64,000 nucleotides of DNA from Parashewanella sp965200795. Its GTDB lineage: Bacteria > Pseudomonadota > Gammaproteobacteria > Enterobacterales > Shewanellaceae. A program made the translations under genes and the position numbers. Of this stretch, positions 9,898 through 18,472 are shown one piece after another. Location of the stretch: positions 1-64,000 of the forward strand of contig CBDAVB010000043.1 of NCBI GenBank assembly GCA_965200795.1. The letters are read 5' to 3'. The stretch's first letter is position 1; each line of letters begins with the position of its first letter. The notes below the pieces were generated by a model. The model did not search any database. It saw nothing but the letters and a program-made list of their open reading frames with translations, and was not told the DNA's origin.

Positions 9898-10108
9898 TAC
9901 TTAAGTATGGCTGTGCGTATTACACTATCGGCCGTTAAACCATTGCGTCCGGTCGCTTTGGTTTTTGTTGAGATAAGAGAGTTGAGGGCTAAATCGAGGA
10001 TTTCAGGATGTGAGTCCAAACACTCAGAAATGGCTTTCAGCTGCCTTCCAAGCTCGTGTTCGTTATAAGTTTCAAACAGGCTAATTTGAGGTGATTTTTT
10101 TCACGCAT
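9898..10108 (-). pseudogene. ISNCY-type transposase N-terminal remnant
   Basis: From ATG 10108 the frame begins MREKNHLKL, loses one base, and continues LFETYNEHELGRQLKAISEC and LDSHPEILDLALNSLI. It then reads KATGRNGLTADSVIRTAILK. This is the recognisable N-terminal block of ISNCY-family transposases of the kind starting MREKR..LSLFETY. The match ends near 9905 with unrelated AT-rich sequence containing the palindrome GTATATACAATGTATATAC. It is a short decayed fragment with no catalytic domain. Confidence 0.65.
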
Positions 10109-10110
10109 CG

Positions 10111-10452
10111 CAACCTCTTAATGAGATACAATGCATTTAAAACAACGGGTTAACATGTAACATTATAAAGCAATGAGCATAGTGTTTGACCTTATTTTTA
10201 GCTTTATATTATATATGTTAGTCACTTAGCGTTTATGGACGGGCACTAGCTATGGCTATGCGCCCTCCGTTGCGCCTTGTTCTGCGCTAAATCTGAACAC
10301 CAAAATTGTGAAGAAACAACAGTTATCTTTTGAGCTGCGAGCTCCCTAAAAGCTTTTATCAATAATTTAATGAAGTTTGCCCGGAACTTCAGTTTACTTT
10401 CTGTATTGAGCTGATAAAGTCGCTGTCACTAACGCTTGAAGATTACATCGAC
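10111..10452. other. Non-coding stretch before rfbB
   Basis: No open frame with coding character is seen. The sequence is AT-rich, with one GC-rich patch at about 10230-10290 (ending ...GTTCTGCGCTAAATC). It presumably holds the rfbB promoter, but I cannot point to convincing -35/-10 elements. Confidence 0.4.
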
Positions 10453-11520
10453 ATGAAACTTCTGATCACCGGCGGCGCTGGTTTTATCGGCAGCGCCGTT
10501 ATTCGGTACATTTTGAACCGCACTGAATATCAGGTAATTAATCTTGACGCTCTGACCTATGCCGGAAACCTAGCTTCACTACCGAACATGAACGCGTTTT
10601 CAGGACGGTATAAATTTGAGCGTTGTGATATTCGCGATTTAAGTGAGGTTAAGCAAATCTTTCAAAATCATCAGCCGGATGCGGTGATGCATTTAGCGGC
10701 AGAATCCCATGTTGATCGTGCTATTGATGATCCGTCATTATTCATTCAAACCAATATTATTGGAACCTTTAATTTGTTGCATGTTGCCAGGCAATATTTT
10801 CACAGTCTATCAACTGAGCGAAAATCGCTATTTCGGTTTCATCATGTCTCTACCGATGAAGTGTACGGTGATCTGCCGGATACAAAGGCGCGGTTTACCG
10901 AGGAAACGGCTTATTCACCGAATAACCCCTATTCGGCCACTAAAGCCGGTTCGGATCATTTAACGCATGCCTGGGGAAGAACTTACGGTTTGCCGGTTAT
11001 TCTCACTAATTGCTCGAACAATTATGGCAGCCATCAGTTTCCTGAAAAGCTGATTCCGCATATGATCTTGAATGCGTTAAAAGGTAAGCCGTTACCGATA
11101 TACGGCAGCGGTCAGCAGATCCGCGACTGGTTGTATGTTGAGGATCACGCGCGGGCGCTGATTAAGGTAATAACAACGGGTATTACAGGTGAAACCTATA
11201 ATATCGGCGCAAATAACCAGAAAACCAATCTCGAAGTTGTCGGATCTATTTGTCAGCTCCTGGAAGAATTTGCGCCTGATAAGCCAGAGGGGGTTAATTA
11301 TTATCAAGACTTAATCTGTCATGTTGACGATCGCGCCGGTCATGACGCCCGCTATGCGATTGATGCGTCGAAAATCCAGCGGGAGTTAAACTGGAAACCG
11401 AACGTGTCTTTTGAAGAAGGTCTTCGCAAAACCGTGCGGTGGTATCTGGATAATGAATCCTGGTGGCAGGCGATTTTATCTGGAGAGTATCAGCTGAATC
11501 GTTTAAGACTGACTCAGTGA
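10453..11520 (+). CDS. rfbB: dTDP-glucose 4,6-dehydratase
   Basis: This extended short-chain dehydrogenase converts dTDP-glucose to dTDP-4-keto-6-deoxyglucose, the second step of dTDP-rhamnose and related sugar supply for O-antigen or capsule. It has 355 residues, the normal length. The NAD-binding GGAGFIG motif is at residues 7-13, NLDALTYAGN follows the second strand, and the AAESHVDRAI block is present. The catalytic STDEVYGDL (Thr-Asp-Glu) and the YSATKAG motif (Tyr and Lys) are intact. No rmlA/C/D neighbours remain in the window. An ISAzo13-like copy lies 35 bp downstream, so the rest of a sugar operon has probably been displaced. rffG is an alternative name for the same activity. Confidence 0.93.
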   Translation: MKLLITGGAGFIGSAVIRYILNRTEYQVINLDALTYAGNLASLPNMNAFSGRYKFERCDIRDLSEVKQIFQNHQPDAVMHLAAESHVDRAIDDPSLFIQTNIIGTFNLLHVARQYFHSLSTERKSLFRFHHVSTDEVYGDLPDTKARFTEETAYSPNNPYSATKAGSDHLTHAWGRTYGLPVILTNCSNNYGSHQFPEKLIPHMILNALKGKPLPIYGSGQQIRDWLYVEDHARALIKVITTGITGETYNIGANNQKTNLEVVGSICQLLEEFAPDKPEGVNYYQDLICHVDDRAGHDARYAIDASKIQRELNWKPNVSFEEGLRKTVRWYLDNESWWQAILSGEYQLNRLRLTQ

Positions 11521-11555
11521 GAGGGATTGTTCCGGTCGGCGGCTTCGGAATATTA

Positions 11556-12857
11556 GGGATCTCGCAGTTAAGAATTTACCACTCCCTCTAGCATAATAAG
11601 CAGATCCCACTTAGGTAATTCACAATTTCGGATCATTTTACCTTCGACATCTTCTTTTTCATTTTTTGTTAGCTGGACTCCTTTTGAGTAAACCTTATCG
11701 ATTAAATTGACAACTGGAGTCATAGCCTTCCAAGTCATTGTTTTCGTCCGCTCCGGAACAGTATTTACTGAGCTCAGTAATGTACCATTCCAATGCTTTT
11801 CTAAAGATGACCAAACCCGCTCAATTGGGTTATATTTGCTGTGATAAGGTGGGTAGTAAACGTTGTGAATCCTCAGTTTCGATCTTTCACTAAACTGTTT
11901 TAATCTAAAAAGATACTGAGTCCGGCATCCACTATTTTCTGGGCCATTATCTGAAAAAATAACCAGCTCCTCTACCTCTGGATGTTCGTCTTTAACTAAA
12001 TTCCACCACCACTCTAAAGCGTCACAAATGAAGTCGCTGGTTTTACTTGAGTTACCATAAAACACATGAAGCTGGTCGTTTTCCAGGTTCAGTATTCCGA
12101 ACGGGATAAGCTTATCTTTTACATCCATGTCGTGATCTAAAGCTTGCAGCGCATCAATCCCTCCGGATTGACCGTGTCGAGAAAATTCACCCAAATTAAC
12201 CGTGGCTTTGCAATCTATACTTATACGGATAACTTTTTTATTCCCTGCTGTTTCTTTTTTAATTTTATTTACATTTTTAAAGATGGCGTCTGTTTCAGGA
12301 ATTTTTTTTGTGGCCTGGTTTTTTGAACTCGCTTCAGTTTGTAACCGAGTCGATTCAAAATGTCATTAATCGTTCTTTCTTTTGGTAACTCTTCACAGTC
12401 CCAGCCTTTTTCCTCAATCAGCTTTTTACGAACATCTTTAGCTGTAATTCGAGTGTAAGCAAATGAATTTTTTAATTTTGGATCAGCTTGTGACTCTGGA
12501 TCGACTAACGCCCGAATATCTACCTCCAGCTGAGGATTATTCTCCTCACTTCTATGCTTTCCTTCATAATGCCCAAAGCATTCAAACCCGGTTTCCAGCT
12601 CATGAAGCCCGGGTTCTGCAGCTTTTCTCCCCCAGCCAAACTCCGTTTCCGTTAATCTAGGACTCCCACAGCAGAACGTTTTAGACACTTCAGCCATAAA
12701 GACTCTTTTTTCCATTCCGTGAAGTTTATTTGAGGCAAGTTTGATTATCCGTTTGGACTCGCTAGAAATATAAATTGAAGTAGACATCTGGCAGCAACAT
12801 AAACGATTCTAAGGACTCAACTATACTATTGCAGTAAAATTTAAATCGCAACGTCCC
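11556..12857 (-). mobile_element. ISAzo13-like insertion sequence, copy C
   Basis: This is a 1302-bp copy in reverse orientation with the same terminal repeats as copies A and B and TTA direct repeats at 11553-11555 and 12858-12860. It lies between rfbB and a decayed metallo-beta-lactamase gene. Its sequence is very close to copy A, so the two diverged recently. Confidence 0.88.
11568..12787 (-). CDS. ISAzo13-family transposase, copy C (most complete)
   Basis: The N-terminal frame starts at ATG 12787 and reaches the A8 tract at 12302-12309. A -1 slip joins it to the C-terminal frame ending at 11568. The joined protein is about 406 residues, with the IRISIDCKATVNLGEFSRHG strand, VIFSDNGPENSG and YNPIERVW motifs intact. 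The extreme C-terminus differs from copy B (LEGVVNS instead of PEW) because of a four-base insertion near 11585. Of the three copies this one has no internal stop and no interruption, so it is the best candidate for an active source, provided frameshifting occurs. Confidence 0.8.
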
Positions 12858-12929
12858 TTATTGGGCGAAATAAAACGTTTCTCGGTTGAGTAAAGCTAAG
12901 TTCAAAACGAAAGGAACTGAAATAAGCGG

Positions 12930-13602
12930 TTAATTCATCACGGCGCGAAACGGTGTAACAGGTTGCTGCCGTGAATTGGTAATTCAAGACAATCATAGCG
13001 TGTCGGTTGATTGTGGTTTATTTCAGGGTGGCGAGCGGCGGGAGCCGGATATTGATTTTGATGTATCACGAATTAAAGCTGTTGTTGTTACTCATTGTCA
13101 TATTGTCATGCAGGGCGAATTCCCTGGCTGCTGACCGCGGGCTCCAGAGGGCGGATTTATCTGACAAAGGCCAGCGCGGCTTTACTTTGTTAGTGCCGGA
13201 GGACGGAGTACTAGTACTAGAGCAGCTTATGGTACCTGTCTCCTGGCCAGCGGCGGGCGCATCGTGAATTATTAAAAAGCATTACTTGCGGATGACAGAA
13301 CGGATGTGGTGCTTGTCGGCTATCAAGCAAAGGGTACCGCGGGCAGATCTTTCTATAAAGGTGATGATGAAGTGCCGCTTGATGATGAAATCGTAAAAGT
13401 AAGAGCGCGGATCCATCGCTTGGGCGGATACTCAGCTCATGCGGATAGTGAGGAACTCAGTCATTTCGTAAAAAATATAAAAGGGTTGAAGTTAGTGAGA
13501 ATTGTTCACGGTGAGCCTAAATCTCCCAGAGCATTTAAAGAGAGGTTGTTACGCTGCAAAGCTGATTTGCAGGTCGGGTTAGCTTTTGAATCAGCTGAGT
13601 GA
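12930..13602 (+). pseudogene. Decayed beta-CASP metallo-beta-lactamase (RNA-processing type)
   Basis: Pieces of a beta-CASP/RMMBL hydrolase are spread over several frames. They are NGVTGCCRELVIQDN, VDCGLFQGGERREPDIDFD, IKAVVVTHCHI (the HxH region, with the expected DH lost), and RIPWLLTAGSRGRIYLTKAS. The gene then skips to SGGRIVNY and VVLVGYQAKGTAGRSF. The C-terminal RMMBL motif GGYSAHADSEELSHFV and LVRIVHGEP follow, ending at 13602. At least three frameshifts and a large internal deletion reduce a gene normally of about 1.4 kb to under 0.7 kb. The metal-binding core is destroyed. It stands between ISAzo13 copy C and wecA. Confidence 0.75.
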
Positions 13603-13680
13603 TCTGCTCAAAATCCGGTTCGTCAAAAAAAGTCAATATAGAATTAATTGACTTGTCGACATGGTGTTTTAAGTATTTTG

Positions 13681-13689
13681 TGCTATAAT
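13681..13689 (+). promoter_or_regulatory. Extended -10 promoter for wecA
   Basis: TGCTATAAT at 13681-13689 is a consensus extended -10, 33 bases before the wecA start. No good -35 hexamer stands at 17 bp, which is acceptable for extended -10 promoters. Confidence 0.55.
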
Positions 13690-13721
13690 CCCGCGGTTTT
13701 TTTGTTCTTACGGACGAGATT

Positions 13722-14765
13722 ATGGAATATATTATCTTCTTTATTGCGTCTTTTACTTTAACCGTCAGCATTATCAAGGGATTAAACCCTATTGCCAAAC
13801 GTGTGGGTCTGGTTGACGTACCTAATGAAAGAAAATTGCACGTTGGTCAAATTCCGTTAATTGGCGGTGTGGCTATTTTTCTTGGTGTGTTAGCGGCCAC
13901 AAGTGTCGCAATGGAGCATAATCAAGCGCTCAATTTATATCTCATTTCATCAGCCTTTATTTTGTTCCTCGGAGTACTTGATGATAAATACGATTTATCG
14001 GTTAAGGTGAGAATTGTCGCGCAAATATTAATTGCTTCGATTATGATTTTCGGCGCCAGTTATTATTTGTCCAGCTTCGGAAATATTCTGTATTTCTTTG
14101 AGATAAAGCTGGGTGTGCTGGGTATGCTGGTGACGGTTATTGCCGTTATCGGTGCGATTAACGCATTTAATATGGTGGACGGTATTGATGGTCTGGCCGG
14201 GGCGTTAAGCTTAGTCACTTTCACCTCTTTATCTTATTTGCTATACCAAGCGGGTAATAACTGGTTCTTCTTGGGCTTTTTGTTTATTCCGGCCATCTTA
14301 GCTTACCTGTCTTTTAACTTACGCTGGCCTTTCAAAAGTGTCACCAAAATTTTTATGGGTGACGCCGGCAGTATGTTGATAGGCCTGACGGTGGTGTGGT
14401 TGCTGGTCATCGGTGCTGAGTCTGAGCAGAAAGCCTTTTCACCCGTTACCGCGCTTTACTTAATTGCCATTCCGTTAATGGATATGACGGCCATCATGTA
14501 CCGCCGTGTGAAGAAAGGCCAGTCGCCGTTTAAGCCTGATCGTGATCATTTGCATCACATTTTTGAGCGTGCGGGTTACAGCAGAAGGCAGACATTGGTT
14601 CGTATTACGTTACTTGCTCTATTGCTTGCGGTAATTGGTATCGCAGGTGAAGTATACTCTGTTCCGGAGTCAATCATGTTCATTGGTTTTATCGGTTTAT
14701 TCACCGCTTATAACTGGGCTTTACTGCGTATTTGGCAAGTGTTGCGCTGGTTGCGAAGAGGTTAA
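13722..14765 (+). CDS. wecA: Undecaprenyl-phosphate GlcNAc-1-phosphate transferase (WecA type)
   Basis: This integral membrane enzyme transfers a sugar-1-phosphate from a UDP-sugar to undecaprenyl phosphate, the first membrane step of O-antigen or common-antigen synthesis. It has 347 residues and about ten hydrophobic segments. The family motifs are present: LGVLDDKYDL (Mg-binding Asp pair), NAFNMVDGIDGLAG, FMGDAGS, and the cytoplasmic PDRDHLHHIFERAG loop (HxHH type) that marks the WecA/WbpL branch and not MraY. GGACGAG lies just before the ATG. With rfbB nearby it suggests a former polysaccharide locus. WbpL-like enzymes using other UDP-N-acetyl sugars remain possible. Confidence 0.88.
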   Translation: MEYIIFFIASFTLTVSIIKGLNPIAKRVGLVDVPNERKLHVGQIPLIGGVAIFLGVLAATSVAMEHNQALNLYLISSAFILFLGVLDDKYDLSVKVRIVAQILIASIMIFGASYYLSSFGNILYFFEIKLGVLGMLVTVIAVIGAINAFNMVDGIDGLAGALSLVTFTSLSYLLYQAGNNWFFLGFLFIPAILAYLSFNLRWPFKSVTKIFMGDAGSMLIGLTVVWLLVIGAESEQKAFSPVTALYLIAIPLMDMTAIMYRRVKKGQSPFKPDRDHLHHIFERAGYSRRQTLVRITLLALLLAVIGIAGEVYSVPESIMFIGFIGLFTAYNWALLRIWQVLRWLRRG

Positions 14766-14798
14766 GTCATTCGTTTTTCTGTGTTATGTTTATAAAAG

Positions 14799-14838
14799 AC
14801 ACCATGTTTACCGATTTGATAAGCATGGTGTTTTTATT
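14799..14838. terminator. Bidirectional rho-independent terminator
   Basis: ACACCATG at 14799-14806 pairs with CATGGTGT at 14824-14831, with a T-run after it and an A-run before it. It lies between the convergent wecA and M28 peptidase genes. Confidence 0.75.
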
Positions 14839-14891
14839 TATATACATGTGTTACCTGAAAGTCGCATCTTCAGGTATTACGAGTGTATGCC

Positions 14892-16295
14892 TTACTTCTT
14901 GTTAACCGGTCTCAACCGCGCTTTCGAGTTTGCCATGGCGTAGGCGAATTGAGCGTAAGCGGCGACATTTTGCGCCAGTTTTTCCGGTACGATTTTATCA
15001 AGCGTGTCGTTCGGCGTGTGATGATAATCGAAATAGTCATAACCCTCCTGACGCAAAGAGGCTACAGGAACACCTAATGCCGGAAGCATAGAAACATCCG
15101 GACCGCCGCCGGCTTCATTGTTGCCGAGCTCAATGTTACGGTTGGCTGTCATCGGCGTTAAGTCAGTATGAACTTGTTTCAGTTGGCGCGGATTTACGTT
15201 GACATCAACACGATAAATCCATCCCGCGCCGAAATCGGACTCAGCGGCAATGTAATGGTTTTGTAATTCGTCAGTATGTGCTTTTGCGTATGCGAAACCG
15301 CCGACTAAACCGATTTCTTCCGCGGCATACAGGACAACTCGTACCGTTCTTTGCGGGCGTGCCGGCAAATCTAAAATGTGTTTACCTGCCGCCATAACAA
15401 TGCCAACACCGGCACCGTCATCAAGGGCGCCGGTGCCTTCATCCCACGAATCCAGATGCGCGCCAATCAATACAATTTCTTCAGGCTTAGTAAGCCCCGT
15501 AATTTCGCCGATGACATTGTAAGACGTCGCGAAGCCTTTATTTTCAGGCGACATGTTGAGTTTGATTTTCACGCTCGGATTGCGCTTTAGTATTAAGTTC
15601 AGCTGATTTGCGTCCGGTGCTGAAAGCGCCGCGGCCGGAATTTTGTTAACGCCGTCTTTGTAACGCATCATGCCCGTGTGAGCCATACGGTCATGATCAG
15701 TACCGATTGATCGGATCACTACGGCTACGGCGCCTTTTTCCGCGGCGGCGGCCGCACCCCGAGAGCGGCCGCCGACACTTATGCTGTAACCGGCACCATT
15801 GATGGTACGCTGCGTTTTATGATCGATAAAAACAATCTTATCTCTCACGTCAGCCGGATCAGCCGCTTTTAACGCCGCGAGGGTATCAAATCGAACGATT
15901 TCAGCCTCCAGACCATTTTCAGGTGTAGCCACGCTGCCGCCCAGGGCGGTGATAACCAATGACTGCGGATATGGCGAGGTCACTTCCGCGCTCGCTTCCC
16001 CGCGTTCCCAAATCGGCACTTTTACCGGTTCTTTGTAAACCCGGTCATAACCCAGCTGTTCAAATTTGTTCATTGCCCAGCCGACAGCAAGTAAATCTTT
16101 ATCTGTTCCCGCCATGCGCGAGCCGATTTCTACCGTCAGTGATTCAACGATCTCGTAACCTAAGTTTGATGACTCAGCTTTTGTCATCAGCAGATGACTG
16201 GTTGAACGGGGAGCGCCGGGCTCTGTTGTTCTTTGGCAGCCTATCAGCGCTGTGCTGATCGCCGCTGCCAGTATTAGAGTAGGTATTGTTTTCAT
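14892..16295 (-). CDS. Secreted M28-family zinc aminopeptidase (lipoprotein)
   Basis: This 467-residue exopeptidase begins with a lipoprotein signal peptide (lipobox LIGC, Cys at about residue 20), so the mature protein should be membrane-anchored on the periplasmic or outer side. Residues about 130-250 form a protease-associated (PA) insert. The co-catalytic zinc site is complete: GAHLDSWDEGTGALDDGAG (His and bridging Asp), AAEEIG (Glu pair), ESDFGAG (Asp) and YHHTPNDT (His). The layout resembles bacterial relatives of carboxypeptidase Q and plasma glutamate carboxypeptidase. It is transcribed alone, with a terminator shared with wecA. It probably helps scavenge peptides. Confidence 0.88.
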   Translation of the reverse strand: MKTIPTLILAAAISTALIGCQRTTEPGAPRSTSHLLMTKAESSNLGYEIVESLTVEIGSRMAGTDKDLLAVGWAMNKFEQLGYDRVYKEPVKVPIWERGEASAEVTSPYPQSLVITALGGSVATPENGLEAEIVRFDTLAALKAADPADVRDKIVFIDHKTQRTINGAGYSISVGGRSRGAAAAAEKGAVAVVIRSIGTDHDRMAHTGMMRYKDGVNKIPAAALSAPDANQLNLILKRNPSVKIKLNMSPENKGFATSYNVIGEITGLTKPEEIVLIGAHLDSWDEGTGALDDGAGVGIVMAAGKHILDLPARPQRTVRVVLYAAEEIGLVGGFAYAKAHTDELQNHYIAAESDFGAGWIYRVDVNVNPRQLKQVHTDLTPMTANRNIELGNNEAGGGPDVSMLPALGVPVASLRQEGYDYFDYHHTPNDTLDKIVPEKLAQNVAAYAQFAYAMANSKARLRPVNKK

Positions 16296-16333
16296 TTTTT
16301 AATTATATCGTCTACAGTTATAAAATTTGGGCA

Positions 16334-16366
16334 TAAAAAAACCGGCCGAAGCCGGTTTTTATTTTA
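16334..16366 (-). terminator. rpsT terminator
   Basis: On the minus strand AACCGGC-TTCG-GCCGGTT forms a stable stem with a UUCG tetraloop followed by T7, about 15 bases after the rpsT stop. Confidence 0.85.
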
Positions 16367-16379
16367 TCTCTATTAAAAA

Positions 16380-16646
16380 TTAAGCTGCAAGTGCTTTAAT
16401 TTTAGCGTTAAGGCGTGACTTATGACGAGCAGCCTTGTTTTTATGAATTAAACCTTTAGTTGCCATTCTGTCAACGATAGGTTGCGCGGCGTTGAAAGCC
16501 TCAGTTGCCGCGGTATGATCGCCGGCTTTGATAGCAGCGATTACTTTTTTAAGATAAGTACGTAGCATAGAGCGACGGCTTGCGTTGTGTTTACGACGCT
16601 TTTCAGATTGAATCGCGCGTTTCTTTGCAGACTTGCTGTTAGCCAA
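16380..16646 (-). CDS. rpsT: 30S ribosomal protein S20
   Basis: This 88-residue, Lys/Arg/Ala-rich protein binds 16S rRNA early in 30S assembly. The N-terminus MANSKSAKKRAIQSEKRRKHN and the middle MATKGLIHKNKAARHKSRL are diagnostic. The start codon is TTG, preceded by GGAG at a normal distance. A UUG start is also used by E. coli rpsT, where it takes part in autogenous control of translation, so similar control is likely here. It is transcribed divergently from murJ, a common arrangement in gammaproteobacteria, and ends at a strong UUCG terminator. Confidence 0.97.
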   Translation of the reverse strand: MANSKSAKKRAIQSEKRRKHNASRRSMLRTYLKKVIAAIKAGDHTAATEAFNAAQPIVDRMATKGLIHKNKAARHKSRLNAKIKALAA

Positions 16647-16867
16647 GGTGCAACTCCTAAAAACTGGATATTAAGATTTTTTAAAGGTCGAGGAATATGC
16701 CTGAAAAACACACCAATGTCAAACTAAACACTATACACAGATCAAGAAATCTGTAAGCATTTGCCTTTCTTCAACCCGGGTTGTGTAAAATGTAGCGCAA
16801 TTTTAACAGCTCCCCCTGTTAAATGCACACATATTTTGTAATATAAAAGCCATTTTTTGGAGTTCTT

Positions 16868-18433
16868 TTGAGCAAAAAATTATTCAGATCAGGCATGGTA
16901 GTCAGTGCGATGACATTAATCTCAAGGATATTAGGATTAATACGGGATGTGGTGATCGCAAACCTGGTCGGAGCGGGGGTCAGTGCTGACGTGTTTATTT
17001 TCGCTAATCGTATCCCCAATTTCTTAAGAAGGCTGTTTGCCGAAGGGGCGTTCAATCAAGCTTTCGTGCCTGTGTTTACTGAATACGAACAAACCAAGAC
17101 CAGAGAAGAAACCCGGGAGTTGATAGCCAAGGTAGCGGGTACTTTGGGTGCCGTCGTCTCTATTGTTACCTTGGTAGCGATTATTGGCTCACCGGTTATC
17201 GCCGCCTTATTCGGCGCCGGGTGGTTCTGGGATTGGATTAATGACGGTCCTGACGGAGAAAAATTTGAGCTTGCCTCTTTTATGCTCAAAATTACTTTTC
17301 CTTATCTTTGGTTTATTACTTTTGTGGCATTGGCGGGTTCAATTTTAAATACCCGTGGTCGTTTCGCGGTTTCCGCTTTTACGCCTGTTTTTCTTAACGT
17401 GGCGATGATCGGCGCCGCCATTTTAATTTCTCCTGAGCTTGAGGAGCCGGAAGTCGGTTTGGCTATAGGTGTATTTTTAGGTGGTCTGGTTCAATTTTTG
17501 TTTCAAATACCTTTTTTATATAAAGAAAGAGCACTGATTAAGCCGAAATGGGGCTGGGATCATGAGGGTGTGGTTAAAATACGCACATTAATGCTGCCGG
17601 CGTTATTTGGTGTGTCAGTCACTCAGCTAAGCCTTCTATTTGATACTTTTATCGCCAGTTTTATGGCTACGGGTTCGATCAGTTGGTTGTATTATTCAGA
17701 CCGATTATTGGAATTTCCGTTAGGTTTGTTCGGTATTGCTATCGCAACGGTGATTTTACCCGCTTTATCAAAAAAACACGTCAATGATGAAGGACAGGGT
17801 TTCAGGCAGACCATGGATTTTGGGGTGAGATTTATCCTGTTACTTGGCGTGCCGGCGATGGTGGGGTTGATTTTGCTGGCTAAGCCGATGCTGATGGTTT
17901 TGTTCATGCGGGGTGAATTTGATTTCACCGATGTACGGCAAGCGTCAATGAGCTTGATTGCTTACGGCAGCGGATTGCTGAATTTTATGATGATTAAGGT
18001 ATTAGCGCCGGGTTACTATTCAAGACAAGATACCAAAACCCCGGTTCGTTACGGCATCATCGCCATCGGCGGCAATATGGTGTTTAACGTCATTTTCGCG
18101 ATTCCTTTCGGTTTTGTTGGTCTTGCTGTTGCCACGTCATTATCGGCATTAGTCAACGCCGGCTTATTATACCGCGGCCTTTATAAGCTCGGTGTTTATC
18201 ATTTCAGTAAGCGGACGCTGCGGTATTTTGTGAAAGTGTTAACGGCATCCGCGATAATGGGCGCGGTGCTTTATCAGTTAAATCTGACCGATCAACTATG
18301 GATTGACAGCGACAGCCGGGTAAGAGGTTTTGAACTGGCCAAATTAATCATACTCGGCGGAATTTCATACTCAGTTGCTTTGTTTTTATTCGGAATTAAG
18401 CCATGGAAGCTTAAACCTGAGCTGGATGACTGA
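16868..18433 (+). CDS. murJ: Lipid II flippase MurJ
   Basis: This 521-residue MOP-superfamily protein moves the peptidoglycan precursor lipid II across the inner membrane. About fourteen hydrophobic segments are visible. The N-terminal SAMTLISRILGLIRDVVIA and the RIPNFLRRLFAEGAFNQAFVPVF block are MurJ signatures, including the conserved Arg residues of the central cavity. The start is TTG at 16868, with TGGAG six bases before it; no upstream ATG fits. It leads the murJ-ribF-ileS-lspA-fkpB-ispH series. A perfect 12-bp palindrome CAACCCGGGTTG lies about 85 bp upstream. Confidence 0.96.
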   Translation: MSKKLFRSGMVVSAMTLISRILGLIRDVVIANLVGAGVSADVFIFANRIPNFLRRLFAEGAFNQAFVPVFTEYEQTKTREETRELIAKVAGTLGAVVSIVTLVAIIGSPVIAALFGAGWFWDWINDGPDGEKFELASFMLKITFPYLWFITFVALAGSILNTRGRFAVSAFTPVFLNVAMIGAAILISPELEEPEVGLAIGVFLGGLVQFLFQIPFLYKERALIKPKWGWDHEGVVKIRTLMLPALFGVSVTQLSLLFDTFIASFMATGSISWLYYSDRLLEFPLGLFGIAIATVILPALSKKHVNDEGQGFRQTMDFGVRFILLLGVPAMVGLILLAKPMLMVLFMRGEFDFTDVRQASMSLIAYGSGLLNFMMIKVLAPGYYSRQDTKTPVRYGIIAIGGNMVFNVIFAIPFGFVGLAVATSLSALVNAGLLYRGLYKLGVYHFSKRTLRYFVKVLTASAIMGAVLYQLNLTDQLWIDSDSRVRGFELAKLIILGGISYSVALFLFGIKPWKLKPELDD

Positions 18434-18472
18434 TATACTCCTGCCACTTATGCGCATAAAAAAAGTACCAGA

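Noticed and set aside
10230..10300. GC-rich patch before rfbB considered as an integron attC site
   Set aside because: It lacks paired R and L boxes with GTT/AAC ends and no cassette or integrase is present.
13200..13222. GGACGGAGTACT, matching the inner half of the MITE end
   Set aside because: In frame it reads as natural metallo-beta-lactamase sequence (VPEDGVLVLEQ), and no second end is nearby, so the 12-base match is chance.
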